Source: Helicobacter apodemus (GTDB lineage Bacteria > Campylobacterota > Campylobacteria > Campylobacterales > Helicobacteraceae). From it: a stretch of 64,000 nucleotides of DNA. The translations under genes and the position numbers were made by a program. The notes beneath the pieces were generated by a model. That model did not search any database, was not told the DNA's origin, and saw only the letters and a list, made by a program, of their open reading frames with translations. Shown here one piece after another: positions 17,559 through 27,142 of this stretch. Each line of letters starts with the position of its first letter. The stretch's first letter is position 1. The stretch lies in assembly GCF_000765745.2 (NCBI RefSeq), contig NZ_JRPC02000007.1, positions 1 through 64,000 on the forward strand, read 5' to 3'.

Positions 17559-18440
17559 ATGGCAAAAGAAATTTTAGTTGGTTATGGTATAGATATTGAT
17601 GCAGTTGCAGGTTGGCTTGGAAGTTATGGAGGTGAGGATTCTCCTGATGATATTTCACGAGGATTATTTGCAGGAGAAGTTGGAATCCCACGACTTTTGA
17701 ACCTCTTTAAAAAATATAATTTAAATACTACCTGGTTTGCACCTGGGCATTCTATTGAAACCTTTCCAGAACAGATGAAAATGATTGTTGATGCCGGGCA
17801 TGAGATTGGAGCACACGGGTATTCACACGAAAATCCCATTGCGATGACTCCTAAGCAAGAGGAGGATGTTTTATTAAAAAGTATTGAACTTATTAAAGAT
17901 CTAACAGGCAAAAAGCCCACAGGTTATGTCGCTCCTTGGTGGGAGTTTTCTAATGTAACCAATGAGCTTTTATTAAAACACGGAATTAAATATGATCATT
18001 CTTTGATGCATAATGATTTCACGCCTTATTATGTCCGTGTAGGTGATAAATGGACGAAAATTGATTATAGTGCAGAGGCAAAAGATTGGATGAAGCCTCT
18101 TATTAGGGGAGAGGAGACAGATTTAGTAGAGATTCCAGCAAATTGGTATCTTGATGATTTGCCCCCTATGATGTTTATTAAAAAATCCCCTAATAGTTTT
18201 GGGTTTGTTTCTCCCCGTGATATTGGGCAGATGTGGATTGATCAATTTGATTGGGTGTATGAAAATATGGATTATGCGGTATTTCCTATGACTATTCACC
18301 CTGATGTAAGTGGTCGTCCGCAAGTGCTTTTAATGCATGAGAGGATTATAGAGCATATTAATAAGCACGAGGGTGTAAGGTGGGTTAATCTTAATGAAAT
18401 GGCAGATGATTTTCTAAAAAGAAGCCCTAGAAAGAAATAA
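17559..18440 (+). CDS. Polysaccharide-deacetylase-fold metallohydrolase (HpPgdA / cyclic imidase type)
   Basis: A 293-residue cytoplasmic-looking CE4-fold protein without signal peptide. Metal ligands correspond to those described for H. pylori PgdA (HP0310): Asp14 in GYGIDIDAV, His86 and His90 in HGYSH. The catalytic-loop motif WFAPGHS and the C-terminal IHPDVSGRP are present. H. pylori PgdA is reported to deacetylate peptidoglycan, yet the same subfamily includes cyclic imide hydrolase of 293 residues and is related to allantoinase PuuE. The missing export signal and the neighbouring amidase and CobW make a small-molecule imidase role worth considering. It starts at an ATG with AAGGAG. Confidence 0.85.
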   Translation: MAKEILVGYGIDIDAVAGWLGSYGGEDSPDDISRGLFAGEVGIPRLLNLFKKYNLNTTWFAPGHSIETFPEQMKMIVDAGHEIGAHGYSHENPIAMTPKQEEDVLLKSIELIKDLTGKKPTGYVAPWWEFSNVTNELLLKHGIKYDHSLMHNDFTPYYVRVGDKWTKIDYSAEAKDWMKPLIRGEETDLVEIPANWYLDDLPPMMFIKKSPNSFGFVSPRDIGQMWIDQFDWVYENMDYAVFPMTIHPDVSGRPQVLLMHERIIEHINKHEGVRWVNLNEMADDFLKRSPRKK

Positions 18441-18457
18441 GGAGGCTTAAGCCCTCC
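18441..18457 (+). other. Hairpin between the deacetylase and the small CxxC gene
   Basis: GGAGGCTTAAGCCCTCC directly follows the stop codon and folds into a GC-rich stem with a one-base bulge. There is no T run, so it is more likely a transcript-processing or attenuation hairpin inside the operon than a terminator. Confidence 0.4.
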
Positions 18458-18471
18458 TAATAGGAGATATT

Positions 18472-18804
18472 ATGTGTGTTTTATGCGGAGAGTTGATTAC
18501 TAATATACATTGGAGTGAGGGTGTAAGCTCTGATGAAAAAGAAGTGGTTGTAGGGGATAAGCAAAGAGATAGAATGCGTCAAAGATTGCAAAAGGTTCAA
18601 GTTGTGAATAAGGTTTTAAGCTTCTATGGTTTGCAACTAAAGGAGTGGAATGCTTCTAAATTTGTCTTAAGTGATAAAAAGGGAAATACCAAGATTATTA
18701 ATCATTTAGGAGAACTTTGGGAGAGGGCAGATTCCCTAACTTCTAAAGATATTGATGTTTTAGATACAAAACTTTTGGGGTTTTTACAAGAACATTATGG
18801 CTAA
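18472..18804 (+). CDS. Small conserved CxxC protein paired with CobW GTPase
   Basis: A 110-residue soluble protein of unknown function. It opens MCVLCGELITNIHWSEG, where Cys2, Cys5 and the nearby His could bind a metal, and then is basic and helical (RDRMRQRLQKVQVVNKVL). An ATG with AGGAGA site starts it, and its end overlaps the CobW gene by eight bases, a strong sign of joint function. A role as metal-client or partner of the GTPase is inferred from this coupling; I do not recognise a named family. Confidence 0.75.
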   Translation: MCVLCGELITNIHWSEGVSSDEKEVVVGDKQRDRMRQRLQKVQVVNKVLSFYGLQLKEWNASKFVLSDKKGNTKIINHLGELWERADSLTSKDIDVLDTKLLGFLQEHYG

Positions 18805-19750
18805 GATACCCCTTACTATTATCACAGGTTTTTTAGGAAGTGGTAAAACCACTTTTTTAAGTGAGATTTTACAGAACAATGCGGATAAAAAATTATCGAT
18901 TATTGTTAATGAATTTGGTGAGGTAGGATTAGATAATACTATTTTAAACCAAGCTATTTATCACCTACAAGAAAGAACGATTTTATTGCAAGGTGGTTGT
19001 GTTTGTTGCAATAAACGCGAAGATTTGGTGCTTCAACTTAAAGAAATTTTAAATAATGCGGATATAGAGCATATTATTATAGAAACTACCGGACTTGCTA
19101 ATCCCGCACCTATTATTTTTAGCCTTCTAACTGATAGTGTTTTGCAACACCACTTTTTTGTGAATGAGATTCTAACTTGTGTGGATTGTTTAAATGTGTT
19201 TTCGCATTTACAGCAAGAGGAAGCAAGGCTACAAATTGCTATTTCTGATAAGATTGTATTAACTAAGCAAGAGCTTTTTGAGGGGGATTTTGAGGAGATT
19301 ATAAATTGCGTTGCAAATCATAATGCCTTTGTTGAAATTCTGCCTAAAAATCGCATAGATTTTAAGGATATTCTAACCCCAAGAGAGACCAAACGTTTAA
19401 TTCCCCTACAAAGGAATTTGCACCAAGATACTACTTATTCTCTCTCTATAAGTTTTCAAGGCCTTTTAGATTGGAGTGTTTTTAGTATATGGCTTAGTAT
19501 GCTTTTATATAAATATGGTGAGAAAATTTTACGCTTTAAGGGTATTTTAGATACGAATGAGGGGTATCCTATTGCTATTAATAGTGTATTGCATATCATT
19601 CATCCACCTTTACACCTTAAAACTTGGGATAAAGAAAGAGGTTCGGAGCTAGTATTTATCTTTAAAGATATTCATAAAGAGGATTTATTGGAATCTTTTA
19701 AGGTTTTTGCGCATTTATTGCAACAAAAAGTTGTGATTAGCATTCATTAG
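18797..19750 (+). CDS. CobW/COG0523 family GTPase (candidate metallochaperone)
   Basis: A 317-residue G3E-family GTPase. The P-loop GFLGSGKTTF is at about 11-20. The metal-binding GGCVCCNKRE motif (about 70-79) carries the family CxCC signature. Walker B/ETTGLANP follows (about 97-104), and a CobW C-terminal domain with the HLKTWDKERGSE region ends the protein. COG0523 proteins insert metals such as zinc into client enzymes using GTP. The adjacent metal-dependent deacetylase-fold enzyme is the obvious client candidate, by inference. Length is typical. No zinc-uptake regulator site was noticed upstream. Confidence 0.88.
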   Translation: MAKIPLTIITGFLGSGKTTFLSEILQNNADKKLSIIVNEFGEVGLDNTILNQAIYHLQERTILLQGGCVCCNKREDLVLQLKEILNNADIEHIIIETTGLANPAPIIFSLLTDSVLQHHFFVNEILTCVDCLNVFSHLQQEEARLQIAISDKIVLTKQELFEGDFEEIINCVANHNAFVEILPKNRIDFKDILTPRETKRLIPLQRNLHQDTTYSLSISFQGLLDWSVFSIWLSMLLYKYGEKILRFKGILDTNEGYPIAINSVLHIIHPPLHLKTWDKERGSELVFIFKDIHKEDLLESFKVFAHLLQQKVVISIH

Positions 19751-19971
19751 GTTTGTATTAAAAAGCTTATAAACTTAATCCCTTGTAAATTTATCCTCTT
19801 ATGTTTAGTTCTTGTTGTGTATAGGAGACTTGATAAATAAGTTTTTAATGGATTTAAAAATAATCTTTTGATAAAAAGCTAATTTAGCAAAAGAGCTATT
19901 GTAATTTAATGGTTTGTTATTTTTATATTTATTAAAAAATGTTAGAATTGTAAAGTTTTTAAGGAGAGAGA

Positions 19972-20418
19972 ATGAAAGTGTTATTGTTACAAGATGTTAA
20001 AGGGTTAGGAAAAAAAGGCGAGATTTGCGAAGTAAAAGATGGCTATGGAAAGAATTATCTTATAGCAAAAAAAATGGCAGATTTTGCTACAAATACAGTA
20101 ATTAATCGTTATAGATCCGAACAAAAGAAAGCTTTAGAGATTGCTGCAGAAGAGAAAGCGTTAGTGGAAATGACCGCAAAAAAGATTGCAGAAATCACTT
20201 TAAAGATAAGTCAAAAGGTTGGTGCTAATGGCTCTCTTTATGGAGCAATTACTAAAGAGGATATTGCACAATCTTTGTTAGAAAATCACCGCTTAAATAT
20301 TGATAAAAAAACCTTAGAATTGAAAAATCCTATTAAATCTACAGGGGTTTATGAAGTTGAAGTTAAATTAGGGCAGGGCATTTGTGCTGTTTTAAAAGTG
20401 GATGTTGAGGGGATATAA
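19972..20418 (+). CDS. rplI: 50S ribosomal protein L9
   Basis: A 148-residue L9. The N-terminal domain [18 protein letters not shown] with DGYGKNYLI is the family signature. A long charged helix (about 42-75) links to the C-terminal rRNA-binding domain containing [10 protein letters not shown]. It starts at an ATG with GGAGAG. The stop overlaps the hslV start by one base. It heads the rplI-hslV-hslU-era-csd6 block in the same order as H. pylori. Confidence 0.97.
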   Translation: MKVLLLQDVKGLGKKGEICEVKDGYGKNYLIAKKMADFATNTVINRYRSEQKKALEIAAEEKALVEMTAKKIAEITLKISQKVGANGSLYGAITKEDIAQSLLENHRLNIDKKTLELKNPIKSTGVYEVEVKLGQGICAVLKVDVEGI

Positions 20419-20951
20419 TGTTTAAAGCTACAACGATACTTGCATATAGGAATGAAAAGGGTGCAGTCATTGGTGGAGATGGGCAGGTAACATTTGGAAA
20501 CTGCGTCTTAAAGGGAAATGCTACAAAGATTCGCTCCCTTTATCATAATAAAATTTTAAGTGGTTTTGCAGGTAGCACCGCTGATGCTTTTAGTCTTTTT
20601 GATATGTTTGAGGGGATTTTAGAAAACAAAAAAGGGGATTTATTAAAATCCGTAATAGATTTTTCTAAAGCCTGGCGTAAAGATAAATATTTAAGACGAT
20701 TAGAGGCTATGATGATTGTTCTTAATAAGGAGCATATTTTTATCTTAAGTGGGACAGGAGATGTTGTAGAGCCAGAAGATGGTAGAATTGCGGCTATTGG
20801 AAGTGGAGGAAATTATGCACTTTGTGCTGCTAGAGCTTTAGATAAATTTGGTAATCCCTTAGAACCTAAAGATTTGGTTTTGGAATCTTTAAAAATTGCA
20901 GGTGAGCTTTGTATTTATACCAATGAAAATATCAAAATTTTAGAACTCTAA
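20418..20951 (+). CDS. hslV: ATP-dependent protease subunit HslV
   Basis: A 177-residue peptidase of the HslUV protease, a proteasome-beta-type threonine hydrolase. The short propeptide MFKA precedes the nucleophile threonine in [18 protein letters not shown] and the [14 protein letters not shown] segment are family signatures. It starts at the ATG overlapping the rplI stop and is followed after 10 bases by hslU. Confidence 0.97.
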   Translation: MFKATTILAYRNEKGAVIGGDGQVTFGNCVLKGNATKIRSLYHNKILSGFAGSTADAFSLFDMFEGILENKKGDLLKSVIDFSKAWRKDKYLRRLEAMMIVLNKEHIFILSGTGDVVEPEDGRIAAIGSGGNYALCAARALDKFGNPLEPKDLVLESLKIAGELCIYTNENIKILEL

Positions 20952-20961
20952 AGGGGATATT

Positions 20962-22299
20962 GTGGAAAAATTTGCAAATTTAACACCTAAAGAGATTGTT
21001 GCTTATTTAGATGAATATATTATTGGACAAAATGAAGCTAAAAAGGTCGTTGCTATAGCACTTAGGAATCGCTATAGGAGATTAAAACTTCCTAAAGAGA
21101 TACAAGATGAGATTATGCCAAAGAATATTTTAATGATGGGTTCTACAGGTGTTGGAAAGACGGAGATTGCTAGACGAATGGCAAAGATTATGGGATTGCC
21201 TTTTATCAAAGTTGAAGCAAGTAAATATACAGAAGTAGGATTTGTAGGGAGAGATGTTGAATCTATGGTTAGGGATTTGGTGATTGCTTCTATTAATCTT
21301 GTTAAAGAGGAGTATCGCTTAAAAAATGCCGAGGATATAGAAAAATATGTTTTAGATAAAATCGTTCAAAAGCTTATTCCGCCTTTGCCAAAGGGTGCAA
21401 GTGAGCAAAAGATAGAGGAATATGAAAAAACTGCTTCAAAGATGAAAATGCGTGTTGAAAAGGGAGAGATGGATTCTTTAAAAATCGAAATTGAAACCCC
21501 TAAACGCTCTTTAGAAATAGATGATAGCAATATGCCAGCAGAGTTTATTAAGGTGCAAGAGACAATAGCCAAAGTATTTGTTACTTCAAAAGAAAATCCC
21601 AGAAAAGAAGTTACTATTAAAGAAGCTAAAGAGATTTTAAAAATTGAAGCTAGTGAAGCACTTTTGGATATGGAGAGTATCAAACAAGAAGGTTTAAAGA
21701 GGGCAGAGAGTAGCGGGATTATTTTTATTGATGAAATTGATAAGGTTGCGGTAAGTTCTAAATCCCAAGGCAGACAGGACCCTAGTAAAGAAGGGGTGCA
21801 AAGGGATTTGTTGCCTATTGTAGAGGGAAGTGTGGTAAATACAAAATATGGGAGCATTAAAACAGACCATATTTTATTTATCGCAGCGGGTGCTTTTAGC
21901 CTTAGTAAGCCTAGTGATTTAATTGCAGAATTGCAAGGAAGATTCCCTCTAAGGGTGGAGCTTGATAGTCTTGATGAAGAGGCTTTATATAAGATATTAA
22001 CACAGACTAAAAATTCTATTTTGCGTCAATATGAAGCACTCTTAGGTGTAGAGGAAGTTACTTTAAAGTTTGATGAGGAAGCCATTAGGGCATTAGCGTA
22101 TTATTCCCAAAAAGCTAATGAAAAAACAGAGGATATTGGAGCAAGACGTTTGCATACAGTCGTAGAGCAGGTGTTAGAGGATATTAGCTTTAAAGCGGAG
22201 AAATACCAAGGTGAGGTGGTTAGTATTACCAAAGAATTGGTTAAAGAAAAGTTAGAAGAAATTGTTGCGAATGTTGATATGGCACGATATATTTTATAA
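20962..22299 (+). CDS. hslU: ATP-dependent protease ATPase subunit HslU
   Basis: A 445-residue AAA+ unfoldase of HslUV. Walker A is MMGSTGVGKTE (about 54-64). The inserted I domain spans roughly residues 110-240, Walker B is IIFIDEID (about 253-260), and sensor 2 region GARRLHTVVE is near the C terminus (about 394-403). It starts at a GTG with AAGGGG spacing, and no nearby ATG fits the family N terminus. It sits directly downstream of hslV. Confidence 0.96.
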   Translation: MEKFANLTPKEIVAYLDEYIIGQNEAKKVVAIALRNRYRRLKLPKEIQDEIMPKNILMMGSTGVGKTEIARRMAKIMGLPFIKVEASKYTEVGFVGRDVESMVRDLVIASINLVKEEYRLKNAEDIEKYVLDKIVQKLIPPLPKGASEQKIEEYEKTASKMKMRVEKGEMDSLKIEIETPKRSLEIDDSNMPAEFIKVQETIAKVFVTSKENPRKEVTIKEAKEILKIEASEALLDMESIKQEGLKRAESSGIIFIDEIDKVAVSSKSQGRQDPSKEGVQRDLLPIVEGSVVNTKYGSIKTDHILFIAAGAFSLSKPSDLIAELQGRFPLRVELDSLDEEALYKILTQTKNSILRQYEALLGVEEVTLKFDEEAIRALAYYSQKANEKTEDIGARRLHTVVEQVLEDISFKAEKYQGEVVSITKELVKEKLEEIVANVDMARYIL

Positions 22300-22311
22300 T
22301 ATAGGAATAAA

Positions 22312-23196
22312 TTGGATACTAAAGCAGGATTTATAGCGGTTATTGGACGTCCAAATGCTGGTAAAAGCACTTTTTTAAACACTCTCTTAGGGGAAAAATT
22401 AGCTTTAGTTTCACATAAGGTAAATGCTACAAGAAAAAGAATGAATCTGGTTTTTACTAAAGATGATGTGCAAATGATTTTTGTGGATACACCCGGGATA
22501 GATAAACAAGAAAAAATGCTTAATGCCTTTATGTTAAAAGAAGCTATGAAGGCTATGCAAGATTGTGATTTCTTGCTTTTTTTATCTCCTATTCACGATA
22601 AGATTAATTTTTATCAAGAGTTTTTAGAAAATATTGGGGATAAACCGCATATGCTATTATTAACCAAAGTTGATACAGCCTCTAAAGAAGAGATTCTAAA
22701 AAAAATAAAAGCTTATGAGAAATATCAAGATTTCTATAAAGCACTTATCCCTATATCCTCTAAAGATAATGGAAGCTTAAAAAAGGTTATAGAGGTATTA
22801 GCTACATTTATGCCCAAAAATCCCTTTTATTATGATGATGCAATTCTAAGCCCTAATACTACAAGGGAAATTGTAAAGGAAATGATTAGGGAATCCTGTT
22901 TTAATAATTTAAGTGATGAATTACCTTATGAGAGCGATGTGATAGTGAGGGCTTATCAAGAAAAGCTCAATATTGATTATATTAAGGCAGAAATTATTGT
23001 GTTAAAGCAGAGTCAAAAAGGTGTAGTCATTGGCAAGAATGCAACAACCCTTAAACGGATAGGAAAAGAAGCAAGAGGAATTATTGAAAAGTTTTTGAAT
23101 AAGAAAATTTATTTAGAACTTATTGTAAAGGTGGTGCCAAATTGGAATAAACAAAAAGATAAACTTAAAAAAATCGGTTATAACTTTGAATATTGA
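22312..23196 (+). CDS. era: GTPase Era
   Basis: A 294-residue GTPase needed for 30S ribosome assembly. G1 GRPNAGKST (about 11-19), G3 DTPGID (about 62-67) and G4 TKVD (about 121-124) are visible. The C-terminal KH domain contains GVVIGKNATTLKRIGKEAR, which binds the 3' end of 16S rRNA. It starts at a TTG with an AGGA site, because no ATG is available before G1. It follows hslU by 12 bases. Confidence 0.96.
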   Translation: MDTKAGFIAVIGRPNAGKSTFLNTLLGEKLALVSHKVNATRKRMNLVFTKDDVQMIFVDTPGIDKQEKMLNAFMLKEAMKAMQDCDFLLFLSPIHDKINFYQEFLENIGDKPHMLLLTKVDTASKEEILKKIKAYEKYQDFYKALIPISSKDNGSLKKVIEVLATFMPKNPFYYDDAILSPNTTREIVKEMIRESCFNNLSDELPYESDVIVRAYQEKLNIDYIKAEIIVLKQSQKGVVIGKNATTLKRIGKEARGIIEKFLNKKIYLELIVKVVPNWNKQKDKLKKIGYNFEY

Positions 23197-23208
23197 AATG
23201 GAGATATT

Positions 23209-24192
23209 ATGAGAATTATTTTGTTAGTTTTATTTGTAACATTTGTAGGTTATGCAAATCCCTATGAATGGATTGATATTTATCGCAATGGTGGCGTGAA
23301 AGCTTTAGAGAAAAAGATTGATGCGACTTTAAAAACCAAAGAATATTGGCAGGAAATTTTAAAGCAAAAAGATACCCGTTTTGGGTATTATGAGAATTTA
23401 AAATATTTATTTCTTGCCACTAAAGAAATACCTATATTAAAGCTTTATGAATTTGAAAATAATAAATGGCAAGAAAGATTAAAGGCTAATAGTTTAGTGG
23501 GTTCTAAAAAAGGTGATAAGTTAAAGGAAGGGGATTTAGCAACCCCTATTGGAGTTTATACCCTAAATGCTCGCTTAACGAATTTAGACCAATATTATGG
23601 GCCTCTAGCTCTAACTACTTCTTATCCTAATCTTTATGACAAGCTACAAATGCGAACTGGTTATGGGATTTGGATACACGGAATGCCCTTAGATGGTAAT
23701 AGAGAAAATTTAAATACAAAAGGATGTATTGCTATTGAAAATGATTTGTTAGTGGATGTGGATAAAATGATAGATTATAGAAAGTCTCTTTTAATCACTT
23801 TTGAGAATCAAATCAAAGAAACCTCTAAAGAGGATTTAGCAACTATCTTAGCGGATTTATTTAGTTGGAGAGAATCTTGGATGAATAATGATACTGAAGC
23901 TTATCTTTCTTTTTATGGCAAGGAATTTATACGTTATGATAGACAAAAATATAAAGAATTTGCAGAAACTAAACGGAGAATTTTTAAGAGAAATGAAAGT
24001 AAAAGGATAGAGTTTAGCCAAATTAATATTTCCCCTTATCCCAATGATGAAGATAGGAATCTTTTTAGGATTAGTTATCACCAAGATTATAAAGCGTATT
24101 TGGGTGGTCGTTTAAATTATTCCTCTAATGGAGCTAAAGAGCTTTATATTGAGTTAAAAAATGGAAAAATGCAGATTCTAGCAGAACAATAA
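23209..24192 (+). CDS. csd6: Cell-shape L,D-transpeptidase-fold carboxypeptidase Csd6
   Basis: A 327-residue exported YkuD-domain protein. The signal peptide is about 1-16 (ending GYA). The YkuD catalytic region shows IWIHGMP and NTKGCIAI with the active-site Cys (about residue 176). A C-terminal NTF2-like domain begins near 215 (LADLFSWRESWMNNDTEAYL). In H. pylori the protein at this same locus (after era) trims peptidoglycan tetrapeptide to tripeptide and helps set helical shape and flagellin glycosylation. It follows era by 12 bases and overlaps the opposing rdgB end by 15 bases. Confidence 0.93.
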   Translation: MRIILLVLFVTFVGYANPYEWIDIYRNGGVKALEKKIDATLKTKEYWQEILKQKDTRFGYYENLKYLFLATKEIPILKLYEFENNKWQERLKANSLVGSKKGDKLKEGDLATPIGVYTLNARLTNLDQYYGPLALTTSYPNLYDKLQMRTGYGIWIHGMPLDGNRENLNTKGCIAIENDLLVDVDKMIDYRKSLLITFENQIKETSKEDLATILADLFSWRESWMNNDTEAYLSFYGKEFIRYDRQKYKEFAETKRRIFKRNESKRIEFSQINISPYPNDEDRNLFRISYHQDYKAYLGGRLNYSSNGAKELYIELKNGKMQILAEQ

Positions 24193-24798
24193 TGCTCTAA
24201 GGATATAATTTGCCCGCATTAGTGCGATATAGCGATGAGAGATTGTATTTTTTTGTTGATTGCTTAATTCCCCAAGAGTCTTTTTAAACCCTTGAGGGAT
24301 AAACATAGAATCATACCCAAAGCCATTGCTTCCTTTGGGTGTTGCTATAACCTTTCCATACATAAATCCATGAACACTAAAATCCCCATAAAAACTGCTA
24401 ATACCAATAGCAGCACAATAATAAGCTTGAGAAGTTTTTGTCGGTAGATTAGCAACTTCTAATAAGAGTTTTTTTAAATTGGCTTTATCGTCTCCACCGC
24501 TATATCTTGCACTATAAATTCCCGGAGCCCCTTGCAAAGCTTCTACACAAATTCCGCTATCATCTGAAAGGATAATGTCTTTTTGGGATAAAAGATTTTT
24601 TGTTTTTAGGGTTTGAAATATTGCTTTTGATTTAAGTAGGGCATTCTCTTGAAAAGTTGTGCCATTTTCTTGTATTTCAAAAGGTTTCACTAAAGAACTA
24701 AAAGCCATAATTTGAAGACTATCTTTATAAAGAGGTGTATAAATTTCTTGGATTTCTTGTAATTTGTTTGGGTTAGAAGTCGCTATAATTAATCGCAT
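24178..24798 (-). CDS. rdgB: XTP/dITP pyrophosphatase (RdgB/HAM1)
   Basis: A 206-residue house-cleaning enzyme hydrolysing non-canonical purine triphosphates to monophosphates. Family motifs: N-terminal IIATSNPNKLQEI (about 3-15), LSDDSGICVEALQGAPGIYSAR (about 78-99, quoted in part), and GFGYDSMFIPQG (about 157-168). It is convergent with csd6, sharing a 15-base 3' overlap, and divergent from the transporter gene at 24872. Confidence 0.95.
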   Translation of the reverse strand: MRLIIATSNPNKLQEIQEIYTPLYKDSLQIMAFSSLVKPFEIQENGTTFQENALLKSKAIFQTLKTKNLLSQKDIILSDDSGICVEALQGAPGIYSARYSGGDDKANLKKLLLEVANLPTKTSQAYYCAAIGISSFYGDFSVHGFMYGKVIATPKGSNGFGYDSMFIPQGFKKTLGELSNQQKNTISHRYIALMRANYILRALLFC

Positions 24799-24871
24799 TT
24801 TATTCCTTGTTTATGGTATTTTAGATAAAATCCTAGCTTTTATTAGTATTTTAACAAAGTTGGTGAATTTT

Positions 24872-26209
24872 ATGGTAAAGCAATCTTTATTAAAGCAGAC
24901 AATCCCTTTAGGATTAATTATAGGATTCCGTTTTTTTGGATTATTTGTTGTTATGCCCATTTTAGCCCTTTATACTTTGTCTTTAGAGGGAGTAACCCCA
25001 ATTTTAATAGGAGTTGTTGTAGGTGGTTATGCACTTACACAAGTGTTATTTCAAGTTCCATTTGGGATTCTTAGTGATAAAATTGGACGCAAAAGTGTGA
25101 TTTTTATAGGGCTTTTAATCTTTGCTTGTGGCTCTTTTATTTGTGCAGTTAGTGATGATATTTTTATACTGGTTATAGGGAGATTATTGCAAGGTGCTGG
25201 TGCCATTGGAGGTGTTGTTAGTGCGATGATTGCAGATTTGGTAAAAGAGGAGAGTAGGACAAAGGCTATGGCATTAATGGGGGGGATTATTTCTTTAAGC
25301 TTTAGTGCAGCATTAATCCTAGGACCTCTTTTAGGGGCAGCCTTTGGTGTTAAAACTTTGTTTGGAATTACCTCTATTTTAGCAATATTGGGTATAGCTA
25401 TTTTAGTGTTGTTTGTGCCAAATACCCCCAAAATAACCTATAGCTTTAATGCAAATGATTATAAAACTAGTCATATTTTAAAAAATAGAAATCTTCAAAT
25501 TATGAATCTTACAAATTTTTTGCAAAAAGGTTTTATGACTCTAGCTTTTTTAATTATTCCTATTGCTCTTGTTAAAGCATTTGGTATGTCTAAAGATGAG
25601 CTTTATCAAATCTATATCCCTGCTGCTATTTTAGGGTTTTTAGCTATGGGACCAGCAGCTATTTTAGCAGAAAAAAAGGGCAAGTTTAAGAGTGTGCTAA
25701 TCTTTGGTATTTTGTTATTTGTTTTAGCGTATTTTTTGATGTTGAGTTCTAATAAATGGGTTTTTATTGTAGGGATTTTAATATTTTTTATTGGTTTTTC
25801 TATGCATGAACCTATTATGCAAAGTCTTGCTAGTCGTTATTGTAAAGCGCACCAAAAAGGAAGTGCTTTGGGGGTTTTTACTTCTTTTGGGTATTTGGGT
25901 TCTTTTGTAGGAGCACTTGTTGGGGCACATTTGTATGAATTTTTTGGAATGCTCTCTATTAGTATTTTTGTTGCGATAGTTTCTTTATTGTGGATTTTAT
26001 CTTTTGTTTTTTTAGCTAACCCAACCTCCCAAAAGATGCTTTATTTGCCTTTAAGAGAGGTTAAAGCATTAGAATCTTTAGCTGCACTTAAAGGGGTATT
26101 GGAATGGTATGTGAATGAGTGCGAATGTGTAGTTATTATTAAATATGATAAGCATTTAATATTAGAAGAAGAGATTGTGGCATTTATAAAGGCTGCAAAT
26201 GTAAGATAA
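24872..26209 (+). CDS. Major facilitator superfamily transporter
   Basis: A 445-residue 12-helix MFS efflux-type transporter. The loop 2-3 signature is GILSDKIGRKSVIF, and motif C-like GPLLGAAFG lies in helix 5. A short C-terminal cytoplasmic domain of about 60 residues follows the last helix. The ATG at 24872 gives a normal MFS N terminus (MVKQSLLKQTIPLG); a longer frame back to 24764 would overlap the divergent rdgB start. H. pylori has a similar MFS gene next to a ttcA-like gene, as here. The substrate is not predictable. Confidence 0.88.
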   Translation: MVKQSLLKQTIPLGLIIGFRFFGLFVVMPILALYTLSLEGVTPILIGVVVGGYALTQVLFQVPFGILSDKIGRKSVIFIGLLIFACGSFICAVSDDIFILVIGRLLQGAGAIGGVVSAMIADLVKEESRTKAMALMGGIISLSFSAALILGPLLGAAFGVKTLFGITSILAILGIAILVLFVPNTPKITYSFNANDYKTSHILKNRNLQIMNLTNFLQKGFMTLAFLIIPIALVKAFGMSKDELYQIYIPAAILGFLAMGPAAILAEKKGKFKSVLIFGILLFVLAYFLMLSSNKWVFIVGILIFFIGFSMHEPIMQSLASRYCKAHQKGSALGVFTSFGYLGSFVGALVGAHLYEFFGMLSISIFVAIVSLLWILSFVFLANPTSQKMLYLPLREVKALESLAALKGVLEWYVNECECVVIIKYDKHLILEEEIVAFIKAANVR

Positions 26210-26356
26210 GTTTTGCTACCATAGCTCTTAGGGTTTGATTGGAAGTAAAGATGAGGGATAAAGATTGGTTGATGTCAGAGTAGGGATTTTAGTTGTGAAA
26301 TTAAGCTTTGCCTTAAAGAGGAATTGTAGGATGAGAGTGTTTTAAGTGAGAAAGTA

Positions 26357-27142
26357 ATGGATAAAATCAAAGAAAATATTGAAATTAGTAAAAAAATCCT
26401 GAAAATTACAGGAAGCACTAATGCGAAATTTAATCTTATCAAAGAGGGTGATAAAGTCCTATTGGGGCTTAGTGGGGGGAAAGATTCTATACTTTTAGCA
26501 ACCCTTTTAGCGAGATTGAAGCAATATGCGCCTTTTGATTTTGCATTTAAAGCTTTGACGGTAGATTATGGTAGGGGTGGTGAATATGAATATATTTTTG
26601 AATATTGTGAGAAATTAGGAATCCCTTATGAGCTTTATCGAACAGATATTTATAAAATCTTAGAGGAGAATAAAAGAGAGGGGACTATCTATTGCAGCTT
26701 TTGCTCTCGTATGCGTAGAGGGGCTTTGTATTCTAAAGCCATAGAGGGAGGGTTTAACAAAATAGCCTTAGCCCATCATTTAGATGATGCTGCAGAGAGT
26801 TTTATGATGAATCTTAGTTATAATGGTGCTTTGCGTTCTATGCCACCTATTTATAAAGCAGAGAATGGCTTATATGTGATAAGACCTTTGATTTTTCTGC
26901 GAGAGAGACAGATTATTGATTTTATCGCAAAAAATAATATTTATATCGCCCCTGATTGTAATTGTCCTATTATGTGGCAGAGTGATGATAAAAAGCCTTA
27001 TGCTAGAGAGAGGACAAAACAAATGCTAAAAGAGATGGAATCCCTTAATCCTGACTTTTTTACTTCTTTGAAAGTTGCTTTAGGGAATGTGCATTTAAAA
27101 AGTCTTTTTGATGAGAAGTATTTAGAAAGACAAGATAATTAG
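26357..27142 (+). CDS. ttcA: PP-loop tRNA thiolation protein, TtcA family
   Basis: A 261-residue N-type PP-loop ATPase, probably making 2-thiocytidine in tRNA. The PP-loop GLSGGKDSILL is at about 35-45. The iron-sulfur cluster cysteine pair is in YCSFCSRMRRG (about 115-125) with the third cysteine region in DCNCPIMW (about 200-207). Length agrees with the TtcA family. It stands alone after the MFS gene and before an 0.9-kb gene-poor stretch. Confidence 0.87.
   Translation: MDKIKENIEISKKILKITGSTNAKFNLIKEGDKVLLGLSGGKDSILLATLLARLKQYAPFDFAFKALTVDYGRGGEYEYIFEYCEKLGIPYELYRTDIYKILEENKREGTIYCSFCSRMRRGALYSKAIEGGFNKIALAHHLDDAAESFMMNLSYNGALRSMPPIYKAENGLYVIRPLIFLRERQIIDFIAKNNIYIAPDCNCPIMWQSDDKKPYARERTKQMLKEMESLNPDFFTSLKVALGNVHLKSLFDEKYLERQDN

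Noticed and set aside
21366-21857. 163-codon antisense frame opposite hslU
   Set aside because: Composition is typical of the complement of a low-GC coding region, and HslU motifs on the other strand are intact.
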